From positions 2,501,149 to 2,565,148 of the forward strand of contig NZ_KB849179.1 of the NCBI RefSeq assembly GCF_000367945.1: DNA of 64,000 bases. The letters run 5' to 3'. A program made the translations under genes and the position numbers. The DNA comes from Acinetobacter proteolyticus (GTDB lineage Bacteria > Pseudomonadota > Gammaproteobacteria > Pseudomonadales > Moraxellaceae). This document shows positions 1 through 9,086 of this stretch, piece after piece; the stretch's first letter is position 1, and each line of letters begins with the position of its first letter. Below the pieces are notes generated by a model that did not search any database, had not been told where the DNA came from, and saw nothing but the letters and a program-made list of their open reading frames with translations.

Positions 1-113
1 ATATATCGATAAGGTTTATCTTTAGCATTTAAACGAGCGAGCAGTTGAAGCAAAAGTACATGCTTCATAACATCGGCAAAGTTACCCGCATGGAAATGGT
101 GACGGTAATTCAT
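1..113 (-). CDS. rlmJ: 23S rRNA (adenine(2030)-N6)-methyltransferase RlmJ, N-terminal part only
   Basis: Only about the first 37 residues lie in the window; the gene runs off the left edge. The translation begins MNYRHHFHAGNFADVMKHVL and continues to a KDKPYRY segment. This is the characteristic start of RlmJ (YhiR), which methylates A2030 of 23S rRNA with S-adenosylmethionine. The start at 113 is the only sensible one, since RlmJ proteins begin with this (M)xYRHxFHAGNxADVxKH motif. It is divergent from the oxygenase gene at 232, with a shared AT-rich promoter region. The family call is strong; the state of the rest of the gene is unknown. Confidence 0.9.
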   Translation of the reverse strand, partial: MNYRHHFHAGNFADVMKHVLLLQLLARLNAKDKPYRY

Positions 114-231
114 GTTGACAATTTATTCCTCAATTCAGCAGATAGTTTAACATGAAAGAAAAAAGTATTCTTTAGCGTTGATGTGATCGTCTAAAATTGT
201 CCTGTAATCAAACCGATGTCACTGGAGTGCT

Positions 232-858
232 ATGCAAGCAACCTCTCTCCCCCAAGCCTTTAATCTTCAATCTTGGAATTTGGACCAAGTGCTGAATGAT
301 TTAAATGACTTTGGTTTTGCCTTGATTGATCAAGTCTATTCAGATGAATATGTACAAGCACTTGCACATGAATGTAGCGCTCATCTTGCCGAATTCAGAG
401 CAGCAGGGATACAAAATGGCGTGGTCAGCCATATCCGCAGTGATCATATTCTATGGATTGATGGACAACTGCCGATTGCACAACAACATCTACAGACGCT
501 AGAGCATTTATCGCAAGCGTTGAATCAGGCCTTCTATTTGGGTATTAAAGAAGTTGAGGCCCATTTTGCCTGTTATAACGCAGGAGAATTTTATGCTTTG
601 CATCGAGATAATCCGCAGCAGAAGAATGACCGCATGATTTCAACCGTGTTCTATTTGCATGAAAACTGGCAAGAGGATTGGGGTGGTCAATTACGATTGC
701 AGGATAAGCATGATCAATGGCATATCATCCAACCGCAACCGAATCGTCTGGCTATTTTTCAAAGTGACGTCTTGCACGAAGTCCTGCTTTCCAAACAGCA
801 GCGTTTATCGATCACCGCATGGTTACGCAGTGGCAGTTCTATTTGGAATCAGAACTAA
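232..858 (+). CDS. 2OG-Fe(II) oxygenase (prolyl-4-hydroxylase-like fold)
   Basis: A 208-residue protein whose middle and C-terminal part form a double-stranded beta-helix oxygenase domain. The iron ligands are visible as H-x-D in YALHRDNP (about residues 122-128) and a distal His in SDVLHEV (about 180-186). The downstream RLSITAWLR holds the Arg expected to bind 2-oxoglutarate. Such cytosolic enzymes hydroxylate protein or small-molecule substrates using Fe(II) and 2-oxoglutarate. The substrate cannot be read from the sequence. A CTGGAG ribosome site precedes the ATG with good spacing. It is the first gene right of the rlmJ divergent promoter. Confidence 0.8.
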   Translation: MQATSLPQAFNLQSWNLDQVLNDLNDFGFALIDQVYSDEYVQALAHECSAHLAEFRAAGIQNGVVSHIRSDHILWIDGQLPIAQQHLQTLEHLSQALNQAFYLGIKEVEAHFACYNAGEFYALHRDNPQQKNDRMISTVFYLHENWQEDWGGQLRLQDKHDQWHIIQPQPNRLAIFQSDVLHEVLLSKQQRLSITAWLRSGSSIWNQN

Positions 859-921
859 GACCTTTAAATTACTAAAAACAACCTTATATATCACGCATAA
901 CTGACGATTTTGGATCAATGA

Positions 922-1449
922 ATGTCAAATGAAACTAAACAAGTGGTTGCTCGAATTGGTGAAACTGACCAGCGCTTTTTAGAGGGCAATACGCCTGAAC
1001 TTGCTTTAGAACGTGCAGACCTGCGTTTACAACTGGTCATGCTCAGTCATGTTCGTCAGGAACAGTTACATTTCTTGCAAGAAGCCATCGTATTACTTGA
1101 GCAGGCTCGCATTGAATATGACGAAATGCCACTGAGTTTATATTTAAATTTGTCGTTGTATTTAGCCAAAGCCTACATGATTTATTTTGAGTTGACTAAA
1201 GAACAACGCTTTGCCTTGATTACCCAACAGATTTTAAAACCTTTGGCACATCATGAGCATTTAGACATTTACTTCTTCTTGGCTTATGCTTCGGCTGCCA
1301 AACAAGAACTCGCACTCACACGACACTGGTTAAAAAAATACGTGTCTTGTCTAGAGCATGATTTAGAATTATTGCAACAACATCCAGCCTTTGTTTTTGC
1401 GCATCAAGAAGAATGGTTTAAAACCCTCATTCGAAATAAAGCTCACTAA
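922..1449 (+). CDS. Hypothetical helical protein, 175 aa
   Basis: I do not recognise a named family. The protein is almost entirely predicted helix, rich in Leu, Gln and Glu, with regularly spaced helices (LRLQLVMLSHVRQEQLHFLQ and later segments) that resemble a short tetratricopeptide-like or helical-repeat scaffold. It has no signal peptide and no membrane segment. The ATG at 922 follows TTGGATCA, a weak ribosome site. The gene ends within the stem of a strong terminator, so it is the last gene of its transcript. It lies 63 bases after the oxygenase gene and may be cotranscribed with it. Confidence 0.6.
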   Translation: MSNETKQVVARIGETDQRFLEGNTPELALERADLRLQLVMLSHVRQEQLHFLQEAIVLLEQARIEYDEMPLSLYLNLSLYLAKAYMIYFELTKEQRFALITQQILKPLAHHEHLDIYFFLAYASAAKQELALTRHWLKKYVSCLEHDLELLQQHPAFVFAHQEEWFKTLIRNKAH

Positions 1450-1466
1450 TGTGAGCTTTATTTTTA
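1434..1466 (+). terminator. Rho-independent terminator after the 175-aa gene
   Basis: A 13-bp stem (AAATAAAGCTCAC paired with GTGAGCTTTATTT) closes a four-base loop that contains the stop codon of the upstream gene, and a T-run follows. The stop codon lying in the loop means the last codons are part of the terminator stem. Confidence 0.85.
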
Positions 1467-1480
1467 ATTGGGCGAATGAA

Positions 1481-1723
1481 TTATCTAGTGCTATCCACAT
1501 GTAATTGCTGATTCAGCTCATCAATCACAATCGCCCACTCATCATCTTTATCCCAGTGGCTTTTGAGAAAATCACGCTGCCCTGCACTCCAAAATTCAGC
1601 TTCATGCAGTTTTTGATCAGCACTCAGTTGGTGGGTTTTCACAAAGTTTTCGATTGCTGCCTCATCAGCCCCAAGCCCGAGTTGTTCGAATAAAAGCTCA
1701 AGTGTCGGTTGCTGTTCAAACAT
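1481..1723 (-). CDS. DUF2789 family protein
   Basis: An 80-residue acidic cytosolic protein starting MFEQQPTLELLFEQLGL. The pattern of a short N-terminal helix, then QLGL-x3-EAAIENFV, then AEFWSAGQRDFL and a C-terminal WAIVIDELNQQL matches the small DUF2789 family, which is common in Acinetobacter and Pseudomonas and has no known function. I chose the inner Met at 1723 because a GGAG sits eight bases before it; an upstream ATG at 1741 would add six residues without a ribosome site. It stands alone on the minus strand, downstream of and not clearly linked to mdh. Confidence 0.75.
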   Translation of the reverse strand: MFEQQPTLELLFEQLGLGADEAAIENFVKTHQLSADQKLHEAEFWSAGQRDFLKSHWDKDDEWAIVIDELNQQLHVDSTR

Positions 1724-1830
1724 TGTTATTCTCCAAATCATGTCCTTTATCGAAATAATCTAACAGCAAACCACCTTGGCATGCAGCGATAGGTCTATAT
1801 TTTCTTGTTGTTTTTTGTGTTTATTGGCAT

Positions 1831-1859
1831 AAAAAAAGCACTCTCTAGGAGAGTGCTTT
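1831..1859 (-). terminator. Rho-independent terminator of mdh
   Basis: An 11-bp stem (AAAGCACTCTC on the plus strand paired with GAGAGTGCTTT) with a three-base loop. Read on the minus strand it is followed by seven T residues, so it ends the mdh transcript just after its stop codon. Confidence 0.9.
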
Positions 1860-1879
1860 CAATTTATCAAAAAGATAAA

Positions 1880-2866
1880 TTATTTTACCATGTCAGCAAT
1901 TGCTGCACGCTCTTCTTCAAGCTCGTTCAGCGTGAAGTTGATACGTTCACGGCTGAACTCGTCAATTTCTAAGCCTTGAACGATTTTGTATTCACCGTTT
2001 TCAGTCGTAACAGGGAAACCGAACATTACGCCTTCTGGAATACCATAAGAACCGTCAGATGGAATACCCATCGTTACCCATTTGCCGTTAGTGCCCAACG
2101 CCCAGTCACGCATGTGATCGATTGCAGCATTTGCAGCTGAAGCAGCTGAAGACAAACCACGCGCTTCGATAATCGCAGCACCACGTTTACCAACAGTTGG
2201 AAGGAACACATCTTTGTTCCATGCTGCATCGTTGATTTTGTCTTTTAAGCTTACGCCATTTGCAGTTGCAAAACGGTAGTCCGCGTACATTGTTGGAGAG
2301 TGGTTACCCCAAACAGTCATGTCTTCGATGTCAGAAACTGCAACACCTGCTTTTTGAGCAAGTTGAGTCAATGCACGGTTGTGGTCAAGACGTAACATTG
2401 CTGTGAAGTTTTTCGCTGGAAGATCTGGAGCAGATTTCATAGCGATGTAAGCATTGGTGTTTGCTGGGTTACCAACAACCAATACTTTAACGTCACGGCT
2501 AGCAACTTCGTTGAGTGCTTGGCCTTGACCGATAAAGATTTCGCCATTCACTTTCAACAAGTCAGCACGTTCCATACCAGGACCACGTGGGCGAGAACCA
2601 ACTAATAACGCATAGTCAGCATCTTTAAATGCAACTTTAGGATCATCAGTCCCGATCATGCCTGCCAATAATGGGAAAGCACAGTCATCAAGTTCCATCA
2701 TCACGCCTTTAAGCGCTTGTTGAGCTTTCTCAAAAGGAACTTCAAGCAATTGCAAAATTACTGGTTGATCTTTACCTAACATTTCTCCGCTTGCGATACG
2801 GAATAATAAGCTATAACCAATTTGACCAGCAGCGCCTGTAACGGCAACACGAACGGGTTGCTTCAT
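1880..2866 (-). CDS. mdh: Malate dehydrogenase
   Basis: A 328-residue NAD-dependent malate dehydrogenase of the longer type found in Acinetobacter, Pseudomonas relatives and mitochondria/chloroplast-like lineages. The Rossmann motif [19 protein letters not shown] is at the N terminus. Substrate-binding arginines appear in [14 protein letters not shown], and the catalytic His lies in [11 protein letters not shown]. It interconverts malate and oxaloacetate in the TCA cycle in the cytosol. The start at 2866 ([11 protein letters not shown]) has a GGAGAATATCAC ribosome site; an ATG ten codons upstream has none. It is monocistronic, with its own terminator. Confidence 0.95.
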   Translation of the reverse strand: MKQPVRVAVTGAAGQIGYSLLFRIASGEMLGKDQPVILQLLEVPFEKAQQALKGVMMELDDCAFPLLAGMIGTDDPKVAFKDADYALLVGSRPRGPGMERADLLKVNGEIFIGQGQALNEVASRDVKVLVVGNPANTNAYIAMKSAPDLPAKNFTAMLRLDHNRALTQLAQKAGVAVSDIEDMTVWGNHSPTMYADYRFATANGVSLKDKINDAAWNKDVFLPTVGKRGAAIIEARGLSSAASAANAAIDHMRDWALGTNGKWVTMGIPSDGSYGIPEGVMFGFPVTTENGEYKIVQGLEIDEFSRERINFTLNELEEERAAIADMVK

Positions 2867-3033
2867 GTGATATTCTCCAATGAGATGCGTTTGCACGATT
2901 GAACGCTATTATTATTCAATCGAATTATCATAAACGGCAAAGATTGTACTCTAAAGCGAATACAGATGCATGTAAAAGAGAATGAATTTCAACGAAAGTC
3001 TAATAGAAAATACAAATCAAACTAGGTAAATAC

Positions 3034-3669
3034 CTAGTAACTGCCTTTAATTGTAAATTCACTTGGGCAGCCTGTCACAATATGACTTGCACATTGTTTA
3101 TATTGACCATTTTTCTGATAACAGACGCGTATTTCAGTCAAGACCGAATCAAATCTCGATGACTGGCAAGTAAAACGTATACCATTTGGCGGCAACGACG
3201 GATTGAGCTTGGTAAATTGCTGTCTTAAGCTTTCTTTTTGCACTTCAATGGTATTCGGGCTGGTCAAATCCGCAGGGATTTTTAAACGCTCCGCGAAGTT
3301 AATAATGGTTCTAAAATATTGACTGGCATTCATTGGCATACAGCCACCCACATCTTGCCATAACTGCACACGTGCATTTTCATCAGGCATGACGCGCGCC
3401 ACCACCTTGGCTTGTAATGGCGACAATTTGGCAGATGTTTTAGTTGAGCAATCTCGGTTGGGCGCTACTTCAGGTAACAAGCTCGCAATCGTCAGCGAAT
3501 AGCCTTCCAGACATTTACGTTGTTTTTGCCTTGATGAATCGAAAGAGCATGCAGCAGGTGTCATTTGCACATGCATGACATAGCCTGCAACATCTGGATT
3601 ACTCGCAGCATGTAATGGCGTAGCAAAAGACAAGACCAAATAACAAGCCACCGCTTGTAGCGATCTCAT
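3034..3669 (-). CDS. Periplasmic RNase T2-fold protein lacking the catalytic histidines
   Basis: A 211-residue secreted protein with a clear Sec signal peptide (MRSLQAVACYLVLSFATPLHA, predicted cut after Ala21). The body aligns by eye along its whole length with E. coli RNase I: cysteine spacing, the segment LTIASLLP opposite FTLHGLWP, LWQDVGGC opposite EYAKHGAC, then a YFRTI helix, a QQFTKLNP segment, IRFTCQSS, LTEIRVCY and a terminal CPSEFTIKGSY. In the two catalytic blocks the histidines are absent (Ala62 and Gly108 or Gly109 at those positions). It is therefore probably not an active RNase. The start at 3669 is preferred because AAAGGG precedes it and it gives a compact signal peptide; Mets at 3702 and 3720 are possible. 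It lies 78 bases after the slt stop and may be cotranscribed. Confidence 0.75.
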   Translation of the reverse strand: MRSLQAVACYLVLSFATPLHAASNPDVAGYVMHVQMTPAACSFDSSRQKQRKCLEGYSLTIASLLPEVAPNRDCSTKTSAKLSPLQAKVVARVMPDENARVQLWQDVGGCMPMNASQYFRTIINFAERLKIPADLTSPNTIEVQKESLRQQFTKLNPSLPPNGIRFTCQSSRFDSVLTEIRVCYQKNGQYKQCASHIVTGCPSEFTIKGSY

Positions 3670-3747
3670 CAACTGCCCTTTGAGTAATTCGATTGGTTTC
3701 ATCAAATGCAAAAACTTCATTGTTTCACTTAAACATCTTGGTGTGTC

Positions 3748-5739
3748 TTAAGGCCCACTACGTACAGGAATCGTGCTCATTCGTTTTTCTAACGATTGCG
3801 ACCCCTGCCCTAATACCACACCATAATGTGTAGCGTTGGTCATGACATGTTTAACATAGTCACGTGTTTCCAATAATGGAATGGTTTCAGTGTACTGATC
3901 TGCTGCCATATTTTGAGCATCAGGCTGCCAACGGCGTGCACGATTTGGACCCGCGTTATACCCTGCTGTTGCCAATACCGCATTACCACTCAATTGACTT
4001 TGAATCATTGAGAGATAATAAGTCCCGTATCGAATATTGGTATTCATCTCACTTAATGCCGCAGGATTATAAGTCTCACCCATTTGTCTTGCGATCAATT
4101 TTGCCGTGTTGGGCATAATCTGCATTAAACCACCCGCTCCCACATGGGAACGTGCAGAAGTGACAAAACGGCTTTCTTGGCGCATTAAACCATAGGCCCA
4201 CGCAGGATCAATACCTGCATTGTAACTATGGCTGGTCACATTACTGCGATGCGGTGTCGCGTAACGATAGGTATCGTTATGACGAGAGGTGGTCCGATCC
4301 GCTGCATAAATTGCACGATCATACCAACCGACATCATGCGCACGTTTCGCTGCTGCTAAAAGCAGACCATCGTCGTGTTGTAAATACGCCTGACGAACTG
4401 CCCAGTTCCATTCACGATTGGTATAGTTGGCAGGCGCATTGACATCTCTTAATGCAAACGCACGTCTAAAATGGATATTTTGATTCAGGCGTTGAATATC
4501 CTGAGTACTAGGCTGCTCATTATAAGGCTGATGATTATAACGTTCACCGAGGCGATCTTTCGCCAACAAGTTATGGTAGTCATCGCCAGCTTGTGCCAAT
4601 TTGCGATAGATCTGTTGTGCCGCCTGTTTAGAGCCACCATCTGAACGCTGTTCCGAGGCACGTGCCAACCAATATTGCCAACGATCTTCCTGCTTTTGCG
4701 TCACAGACATCGCATCAATCGCACGAATCAAACTTTCCCAAGCCCCGAAGCGAATTGCTTGGCGTGCATAAATTTCAGCTTCTTCTGGACTGAATGGATA
4801 ACCATAACTTTGATCAAAAGCATTGAGCACTTCACGATTAAAGCCATTTTTCATCACAGTCGTACCACCAACATAACCAATGGTGCGATATAAATATTGT
4901 TGTACAGGTTTTGGTACATCTTGAACAGCGCGCTGCACATTGCCCAAGGCATTGGTTAAGTCACTATCTGCCACCCGCCCTAAGGCAAAGATCAAATAAG
5001 CATAATCTGCATCATTTGCTTTTGGTGCACTCCACAAATAACCCAACGGATTGGCCTGAATTTGATTGAACTGCGCTAAAGAAAGATTCAAGCCCATGGT
5101 TTGAGCGGTCGCAATCGCTGGGCCAGACTGACCTGCACGCAATTGCCCCCATAAACGCTGCTGACGGTCTTGCGCGGTCATCAGTGGACTAGACAACATC
5201 AATCGACCCAAGCCATTACATGATTCTGGCTGGGAATTAGTGGTCAGCCAAATATCTTTATATTCTGCAAAAACCAGACTATCACCTGTTTTTGCACGAA
5301 CTTGGGCAACGGCACAGCTTTCTTCTTGATCTGGATTGGTGACATAACTCAGTACAGGCTTGGCATCAGCAAAGCTTCCGAGTTTGACTTTTTCTTCCAC
5401 GTAATCGGCAGAGAGTTTTTCCGCCATCGCGGATTGTGGATAACGTTGTGCAAAGCTAATAATTGAAGACGCAGGTTGAAAGCCCAGATTGGTATTCAAT
5501 TTCCAATATTCAGGGTAGTAGCCCAAAGCATCATTTTGCATTTCATATTGGTATTGGTCGAGTAAAGCAGTATTGCTTGCATTGGCAGCACGCAAAGCAT
5601 CATTAAACTGTTCATCTAAAGCATAGACAGACGAACATGCGATCATTCCACCCATTGCAATAAAACAACGGAAGCTCTTCTTGTTATTCAATTTTGGAGT
5701 TACGGTTGTTCTAAAATCACGCTGCTTTTTCATCTTCAT
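3748..5739 (-). CDS. slt: Soluble lytic murein transglycosylase (Slt70-like)
   Basis: A 663-residue periplasmic enzyme that cleaves peptidoglycan glycan strands to 1,6-anhydro-muropeptides. An N-terminal signal (hydrophobic CFIAMGGMIACSSVYA) is followed by a long alpha-superhelical region (about residues 45-450). The C-terminal goose-lysozyme-like domain contains the catalytic Glu522 in MRQESRF, then GAGGLMQIMP and AGYNAGPNRARRW. The length and domain order match Slt70. The cysteine in the signal region is not in a good lipobox, so a soluble form is more likely than a lipoprotein. The ATG at 5739 is chosen over a TTG at 5742; another ATG is at 5733. It is divergent from miaB. Confidence 0.92.
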   Translation of the reverse strand: MKMKKQRDFRTTVTPKLNNKKSFRCFIAMGGMIACSSVYALDEQFNDALRAANASNTALLDQYQYEMQNDALGYYPEYWKLNTNLGFQPASSIISFAQRYPQSAMAEKLSADYVEEKVKLGSFADAKPVLSYVTNPDQEESCAVAQVRAKTGDSLVFAEYKDIWLTTNSQPESCNGLGRLMLSSPLMTAQDRQQRLWGQLRAGQSGPAIATAQTMGLNLSLAQFNQIQANPLGYLWSAPKANDADYAYLIFALGRVADSDLTNALGNVQRAVQDVPKPVQQYLYRTIGYVGGTTVMKNGFNREVLNAFDQSYGYPFSPEEAEIYARQAIRFGAWESLIRAIDAMSVTQKQEDRWQYWLARASEQRSDGGSKQAAQQIYRKLAQAGDDYHNLLAKDRLGERYNHQPYNEQPSTQDIQRLNQNIHFRRAFALRDVNAPANYTNREWNWAVRQAYLQHDDGLLLAAAKRAHDVGWYDRAIYAADRTTSRHNDTYRYATPHRSNVTSHSYNAGIDPAWAYGLMRQESRFVTSARSHVGAGGLMQIMPNTAKLIARQMGETYNPAALSEMNTNIRYGTYYLSMIQSQLSGNAVLATAGYNAGPNRARRWQPDAQNMAADQYTETIPLLETRDYVKHVMTNATHYGVVLGQGSQSLEKRMSTIPVRSGP

Positions 5740-5908
5740 CAATATCTATGCCCAATTTTGCGCTGCCATTATAGTGTAATAAGTCTCGCCTTCCACTATT
5801 GTTGTGTTATGTAAATTACTGATTCATATTCATTAAAATTCACACAATTTTATTCACAAACTGTCCATTTTTGTCAGTTTTTTATTCTCTGCGTTCCGTT
5901 TAAAATGC

Positions 5909-5917
5909 TGCTATAAT
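5909..5917 (+). promoter_or_regulatory. Extended -10 promoter element for miaB
   Basis: TGCTATAAT is a perfect extended -10 box (TG-n-TATAAT), 39 bases upstream of the miaB start codon. No good -35 hexamer is visible at the usual spacing, which is common for extended -10 promoters. It lies in the divergent slt-miaB interval. Confidence 0.6.
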
Positions 5918-5955
5918 CCGCCGTTTATTTAAATCCACCTTGTTTAGGAGCCTGC

Positions 5956-7407
5956 ATGACGGTTCAAACATTCATTCCCAGTGCTGTAAAAGCTGCTTCA
6001 GAAAACACTGTTACCCAGCCAATGCACACCGCTGATGTTTCAATCAAGAAATTGTTTATTGAAACTCAAGGGTGTCAGATGAATGAGTATGACAGTCATC
6101 GTATGGCAGATTTGTTAGGTGATTCACATGGCTATGTGCTCACTGACAATCCAAACGAAGCAGACATCCTGCTGATGAATACCTGCTCGATTCGTGAAAA
6201 AGCACAAGAGAAGGTATTTAGTGGTTTAGGCCGCTGGCGCAAACTGAAAGAACAAAACCCAGATCTCATCATTGGTGTGGGCGGTTGTGTTGCATCGCAA
6301 GAAGGTGACAATATCCAAAAACGTGCACCTTATGTAGATATGATCTTTGGTCCACAAACACTGCACCGTTTACCACAAATGCTAGATCAGCATCACGCTC
6401 AAATTGAAAAACCAAAGAAAGAAAAAATCAAATTGGTTGATATTTCTTTCCCAGATATTGAAAAGTTTGACTTTTTGCCAGAACCACGTGTCGAAGGCTT
6501 CAAAGCATTCGTTTCCATCATGGAAGGTTGCTCGAAGTACTGCTCATTCTGTGTGGTCCCTTATACCCGTGGCGAAGAAGTGTCTCGTCCGTTGGATGAT
6601 GTGTTGGCAGAAATCGCTGGCCTCGCTGAAAAAGGTGTGCGTGAGATCAGCTTACTCGGTCAAAACGTGAATGGTTATCGTGGTGAAACCTTCGAGGGAG
6701 GGATTTGCACTTTCCCTGAGTTACTCCGCCTAGTCGCAGAAATTCCAGGTATTGGTCGTTTGCGTTATACCACGTCTCATCCACTTGAGTTTTCTGACGA
6801 TCTAATCCAATGCTACCGTGATTTACCACAAATGGTTTCGCACTTGCATCTGCCAGTACAAAGTGGTTCAAACGATGTATTACAAGCCATGAAACGTAAC
6901 CACACCATTGATGTCTACATCGATAAAATTGCCAAGTTACGTAAAGTCCGTCCAGATATGCATTTATCCAGCGACTTCATTATCGGTTTCCCTGGCGAAA
7001 CAGATGCACACTTTGCTGAAACCCTACAATTCATTAAAGATCTAGATTTCGATCACTCTTATAGTTTTGTCTATTCGAAGCGTCCAGGCACACCTGCATC
7101 TGACTTACCAGACAGTACCCCTGAGCAAGTGAAAAAAGATCGTTTGGCGCAAGTACAAGAAGTGATTAAACGTTCGAGTATTGATAAAACGGATGCCATG
7201 CTCGGTAAAATTGAACGTGTGTTAATTGAGAAGGTTTCGGATAAAGATCCGAATGTTTTAATTGGTACAGCGGATAATACACGTTTGGTTACTTTTATCG
7301 GTGATGCCGCGTGGATTGGGCGTTTCGCAGAGATTGAGATCACGGAAATTAAAACTTTAAATTTAGTTTACGGAGAACTCTTGAATCTTGAACCTGACGT
7401 GGCGTAA
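5956..7407 (+). CDS. miaB: tRNA-2-methylthio-N6-dimethylallyladenosine synthase MiaB
   Basis: A 483-residue radical-SAM methylthiotransferase that converts i6A37 to ms2i6A37 in tRNAs reading UNN codons. The N-terminal cluster-binding domain has Cys40 ([12 protein letters not shown]) and Cys77 (NTCSIREKA). The radical-SAM CxxxCxxC motif is CSKYCSFC at residues 192-199, followed by GLNVNGY-like [12 protein letters not shown]-terminal TRAM domain (about 410-475) follows. The N terminus is roughly 25 residues longer than in E. coli MiaB. An AGGAG ribosome site supports the start at 5956. It heads a miaB-ybeZ-ybeY cluster, the same order as in enterics. Confidence 0.96.
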   Translation: MTVQTFIPSAVKAASENTVTQPMHTADVSIKKLFIETQGCQMNEYDSHRMADLLGDSHGYVLTDNPNEADILLMNTCSIREKAQEKVFSGLGRWRKLKEQNPDLIIGVGGCVASQEGDNIQKRAPYVDMIFGPQTLHRLPQMLDQHHAQIEKPKKEKIKLVDISFPDIEKFDFLPEPRVEGFKAFVSIMEGCSKYCSFCVVPYTRGEEVSRPLDDVLAEIAGLAEKGVREISLLGQNVNGYRGETFEGGICTFPELLRLVAEIPGIGRLRYTTSHPLEFSDDLIQCYRDLPQMVSHLHLPVQSGSNDVLQAMKRNHTIDVYIDKIAKLRKVRPDMHLSSDFIIGFPGETDAHFAETLQFIKDLDFDHSYSFVYSKRPGTPASDLPDSTPEQVKKDRLAQVQEVIKRSSIDKTDAMLGKIERVLIEKVSDKDPNVLIGTADNTRLVTFIGDAAWIGRFAEIEITEIKTLNLVYGELLNLEPDVA

Positions 7408-7446
7408 TGTAAGGGTATTCCTACAGAGCAACAAAAAGGGTTTATC

Positions 7447-8523
7447 TTGACTGCAGCGATTCGACGTACAGTAACGTTCCCTGAGATTCAATTGGAACGT
7501 TTGAAAAGCATGCTCGGTGCGTATAACGGGCATTTAAAACAAATCGAACAACGTTTAGATGTCAAAATTACTCACCGTGGCGATGCCTTTTATCTCGATG
7601 GTGATATAGAAGCGGTCGAAAGAGCCGAAGCACTATTGCAACGGCTCTATCAAGAATCAGAAATTTCCTCACAAATTAGTGCCGATGTGATTCATTTGAT
7701 GATCCAAGGTTCACAGACGGACCGTGAATTGATGGATGATTCAGATCAAGAACATACAGGCCTCGACAGTGTTTGGTTACAGACCCGTAAAGGGCGAATT
7801 AACCCACGTGGCGCCAATCAAAAACGCTATGTGCAACGTATTTTACAAAGTGATATTTCCTTCGGTATTGGCCCAGCAGGGACAGGTAAAACCTATCTAG
7901 CGGTTGCTGCCGCGGTTGATATGCTGGAACGTAATGAAATTCAGCGAATCTTGCTGGTTCGTCCTGCGGTTGAAGCCGGTGAAAAACTCGGTTTCTTACC
8001 CGGTGACCTCACTCAAAAAATCGATCCCTACTTACGTCCACTTTACGATGCCCTGTATGAAATGCTGGGCTTTGAAAAAGTAGCTAAACTGATTGAACGC
8101 CAAGTGATTGAAGTTGCTCCGCTGGCCTACATGCGCGGACGTACCCTGAATCACTCATTCGTCATTTTAGATGAAGCACAAAACACCACACCTGAACAGA
8201 TGAAGATGTTCCTGACCCGTTTAGGTTTTGGTTCACGTGCCGTGATTACGGGTGATGTGACACAGGTTGACTTACCTCGTGGACAACAGTCAGGCTTAGC
8301 ACAAGCATTACGTGTACTTGAAAATGTCCATGAGATTCATATCACCCGTTTCCATTCACGTGATGTGGTTCGACATCAATTGGTACAAAAAATTGTTGAA
8401 GCTTACGAAGGTTGGGACAGTGAACAGCAACGCTTGTCTGCTGAAGCCCGTGCCGAACGCAAAGCCAAACAAGAAGCACTGATCGCAGAAAATGATTCTG
8501 CGGCAGATGCGCAACACATTTAG
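7447..8523 (+). CDS. ybeZ: PhoH-like ATPase YbeZ
   Basis: A 358-residue PhoH-family P-loop ATPase. An N-terminal KH-like RNA-binding region (about 1-80) precedes the ATPase core. The Walker A is GPAGTGKTYLA (about residues 140-150) and the Walker B FVILDEAQNTTPEQMKMFL (about 239-257); GDVTQVDLPRG is also typical. E. coli YbeZ works with YbeY in rRNA processing and ribosome quality control. The gene starts with TTG at 7447, preceded by AAAGGG at proper spacing; no ATG fits the conserved N terminus MTAAIRRTVTFPE. It lies 39 bases after miaB, so the three genes probably form an operon. Confidence 0.93.
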   Translation: MTAAIRRTVTFPEIQLERLKSMLGAYNGHLKQIEQRLDVKITHRGDAFYLDGDIEAVERAEALLQRLYQESEISSQISADVIHLMIQGSQTDRELMDDSDQEHTGLDSVWLQTRKGRINPRGANQKRYVQRILQSDISFGIGPAGTGKTYLAVAAAVDMLERNEIQRILLVRPAVEAGEKLGFLPGDLTQKIDPYLRPLYDALYEMLGFEKVAKLIERQVIEVAPLAYMRGRTLNHSFVILDEAQNTTPEQMKMFLTRLGFGSRAVITGDVTQVDLPRGQQSGLAQALRVLENVHEIHITRFHSRDVVRHQLVQKIVEAYEGWDSEQQRLSAEARAERKAKQEALIAENDSAADAQHI

Positions 8524-8537
8524 AAAATCCCCCCACT

Positions 8538-8570
8538 CCCCTTAAAATGCTTTAGTCGCATCTTAAGGGG
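8538..8570 (+). other. Intercistronic stem-loop between ybeZ and ybeY
   Basis: CCCCTTAAAATGC pairs with GCATCTTAAGGGG (13 positions, one mismatch) around a seven-base loop. There is no T-run after it on the plus strand, so it is not a standard terminator. It ends ten bases before the AAGGA ribosome site of ybeY. It could be an mRNA processing or stability element, or an attenuating structure. Confidence 0.6.
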
Positions 8571-8589
8571 ACGATTTTAAGGATCTACT

Positions 8590-9075
8590 TTGAAAATCAA
8601 TTTAAGTCTTCAACAAGACTTTCAAGCTGCGGAATTGCCACTCAAACGTGGTCAAATCAAAAAAAATATCGAAACTGCACTACGCCATGTCGGTTTTGAT
8701 GCCAATTGTGAAATCGGGATTGCCTGTGTTGATCTAGCTGAAAGCCATGAACTCAATCTGCAATACCGCGAAAAAGACAAACCGACCAATGTGCTGTCTT
8801 TCCCAAGTGATATTCCTGAGGAAATGCTCAGCTTACTCGATGCAGAACCTTTAGGTGACTTGGTGATTTGTATTCCCGTGGTTTTACAAGAAGCGGCAGA
8901 ACAACAAAAAACACCAAGCGACCATTTCACCCATTTACTGGTTCACGGCGTTCTACATTTGCTTGGCTTCGACCATGAAACCAGTGAAACTGAAGCTGAA
9001 GAAATGGAAGCTTTAGAAATTGAGATTCTGAAAAAATTGGGTATCGCCAATCCTTACCAAGCCGATGAAAGCTAA
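8590..9075 (+). CDS. ybeY: Endoribonuclease YbeY (16S rRNA 3'-end maturation)
   Basis: A 161-residue UPF0054 metalloprotein. The zinc-binding motif HxxxHxxxxxH is complete as [15 protein letters not shown], where the three ligands are His in VHG, HLL and FDH (about residues 119-129). The conserved segment PTNVLSFP is at about 65-72. YbeY is needed for 16S rRNA 3' maturation and ribosome quality control, with YbeZ as partner. It begins with TTG at 8590, eight bases after an AAGGA site. Having two successive TTG starts (ybeZ and ybeY) suggests deliberate low translation. A 66-base interval with a strong hairpin separates it from ybeZ. Confidence 0.94.
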   Translation: MKINLSLQQDFQAAELPLKRGQIKKNIETALRHVGFDANCEIGIACVDLAESHELNLQYREKDKPTNVLSFPSDIPEEMLSLLDAEPLGDLVICIPVVLQEAAEQQKTPSDHFTHLLVHGVLHLLGFDHETSETEAEEMEALEIEILKKLGIANPYQADES

Positions 9076-9086
9076 TCCAAGGTCCT

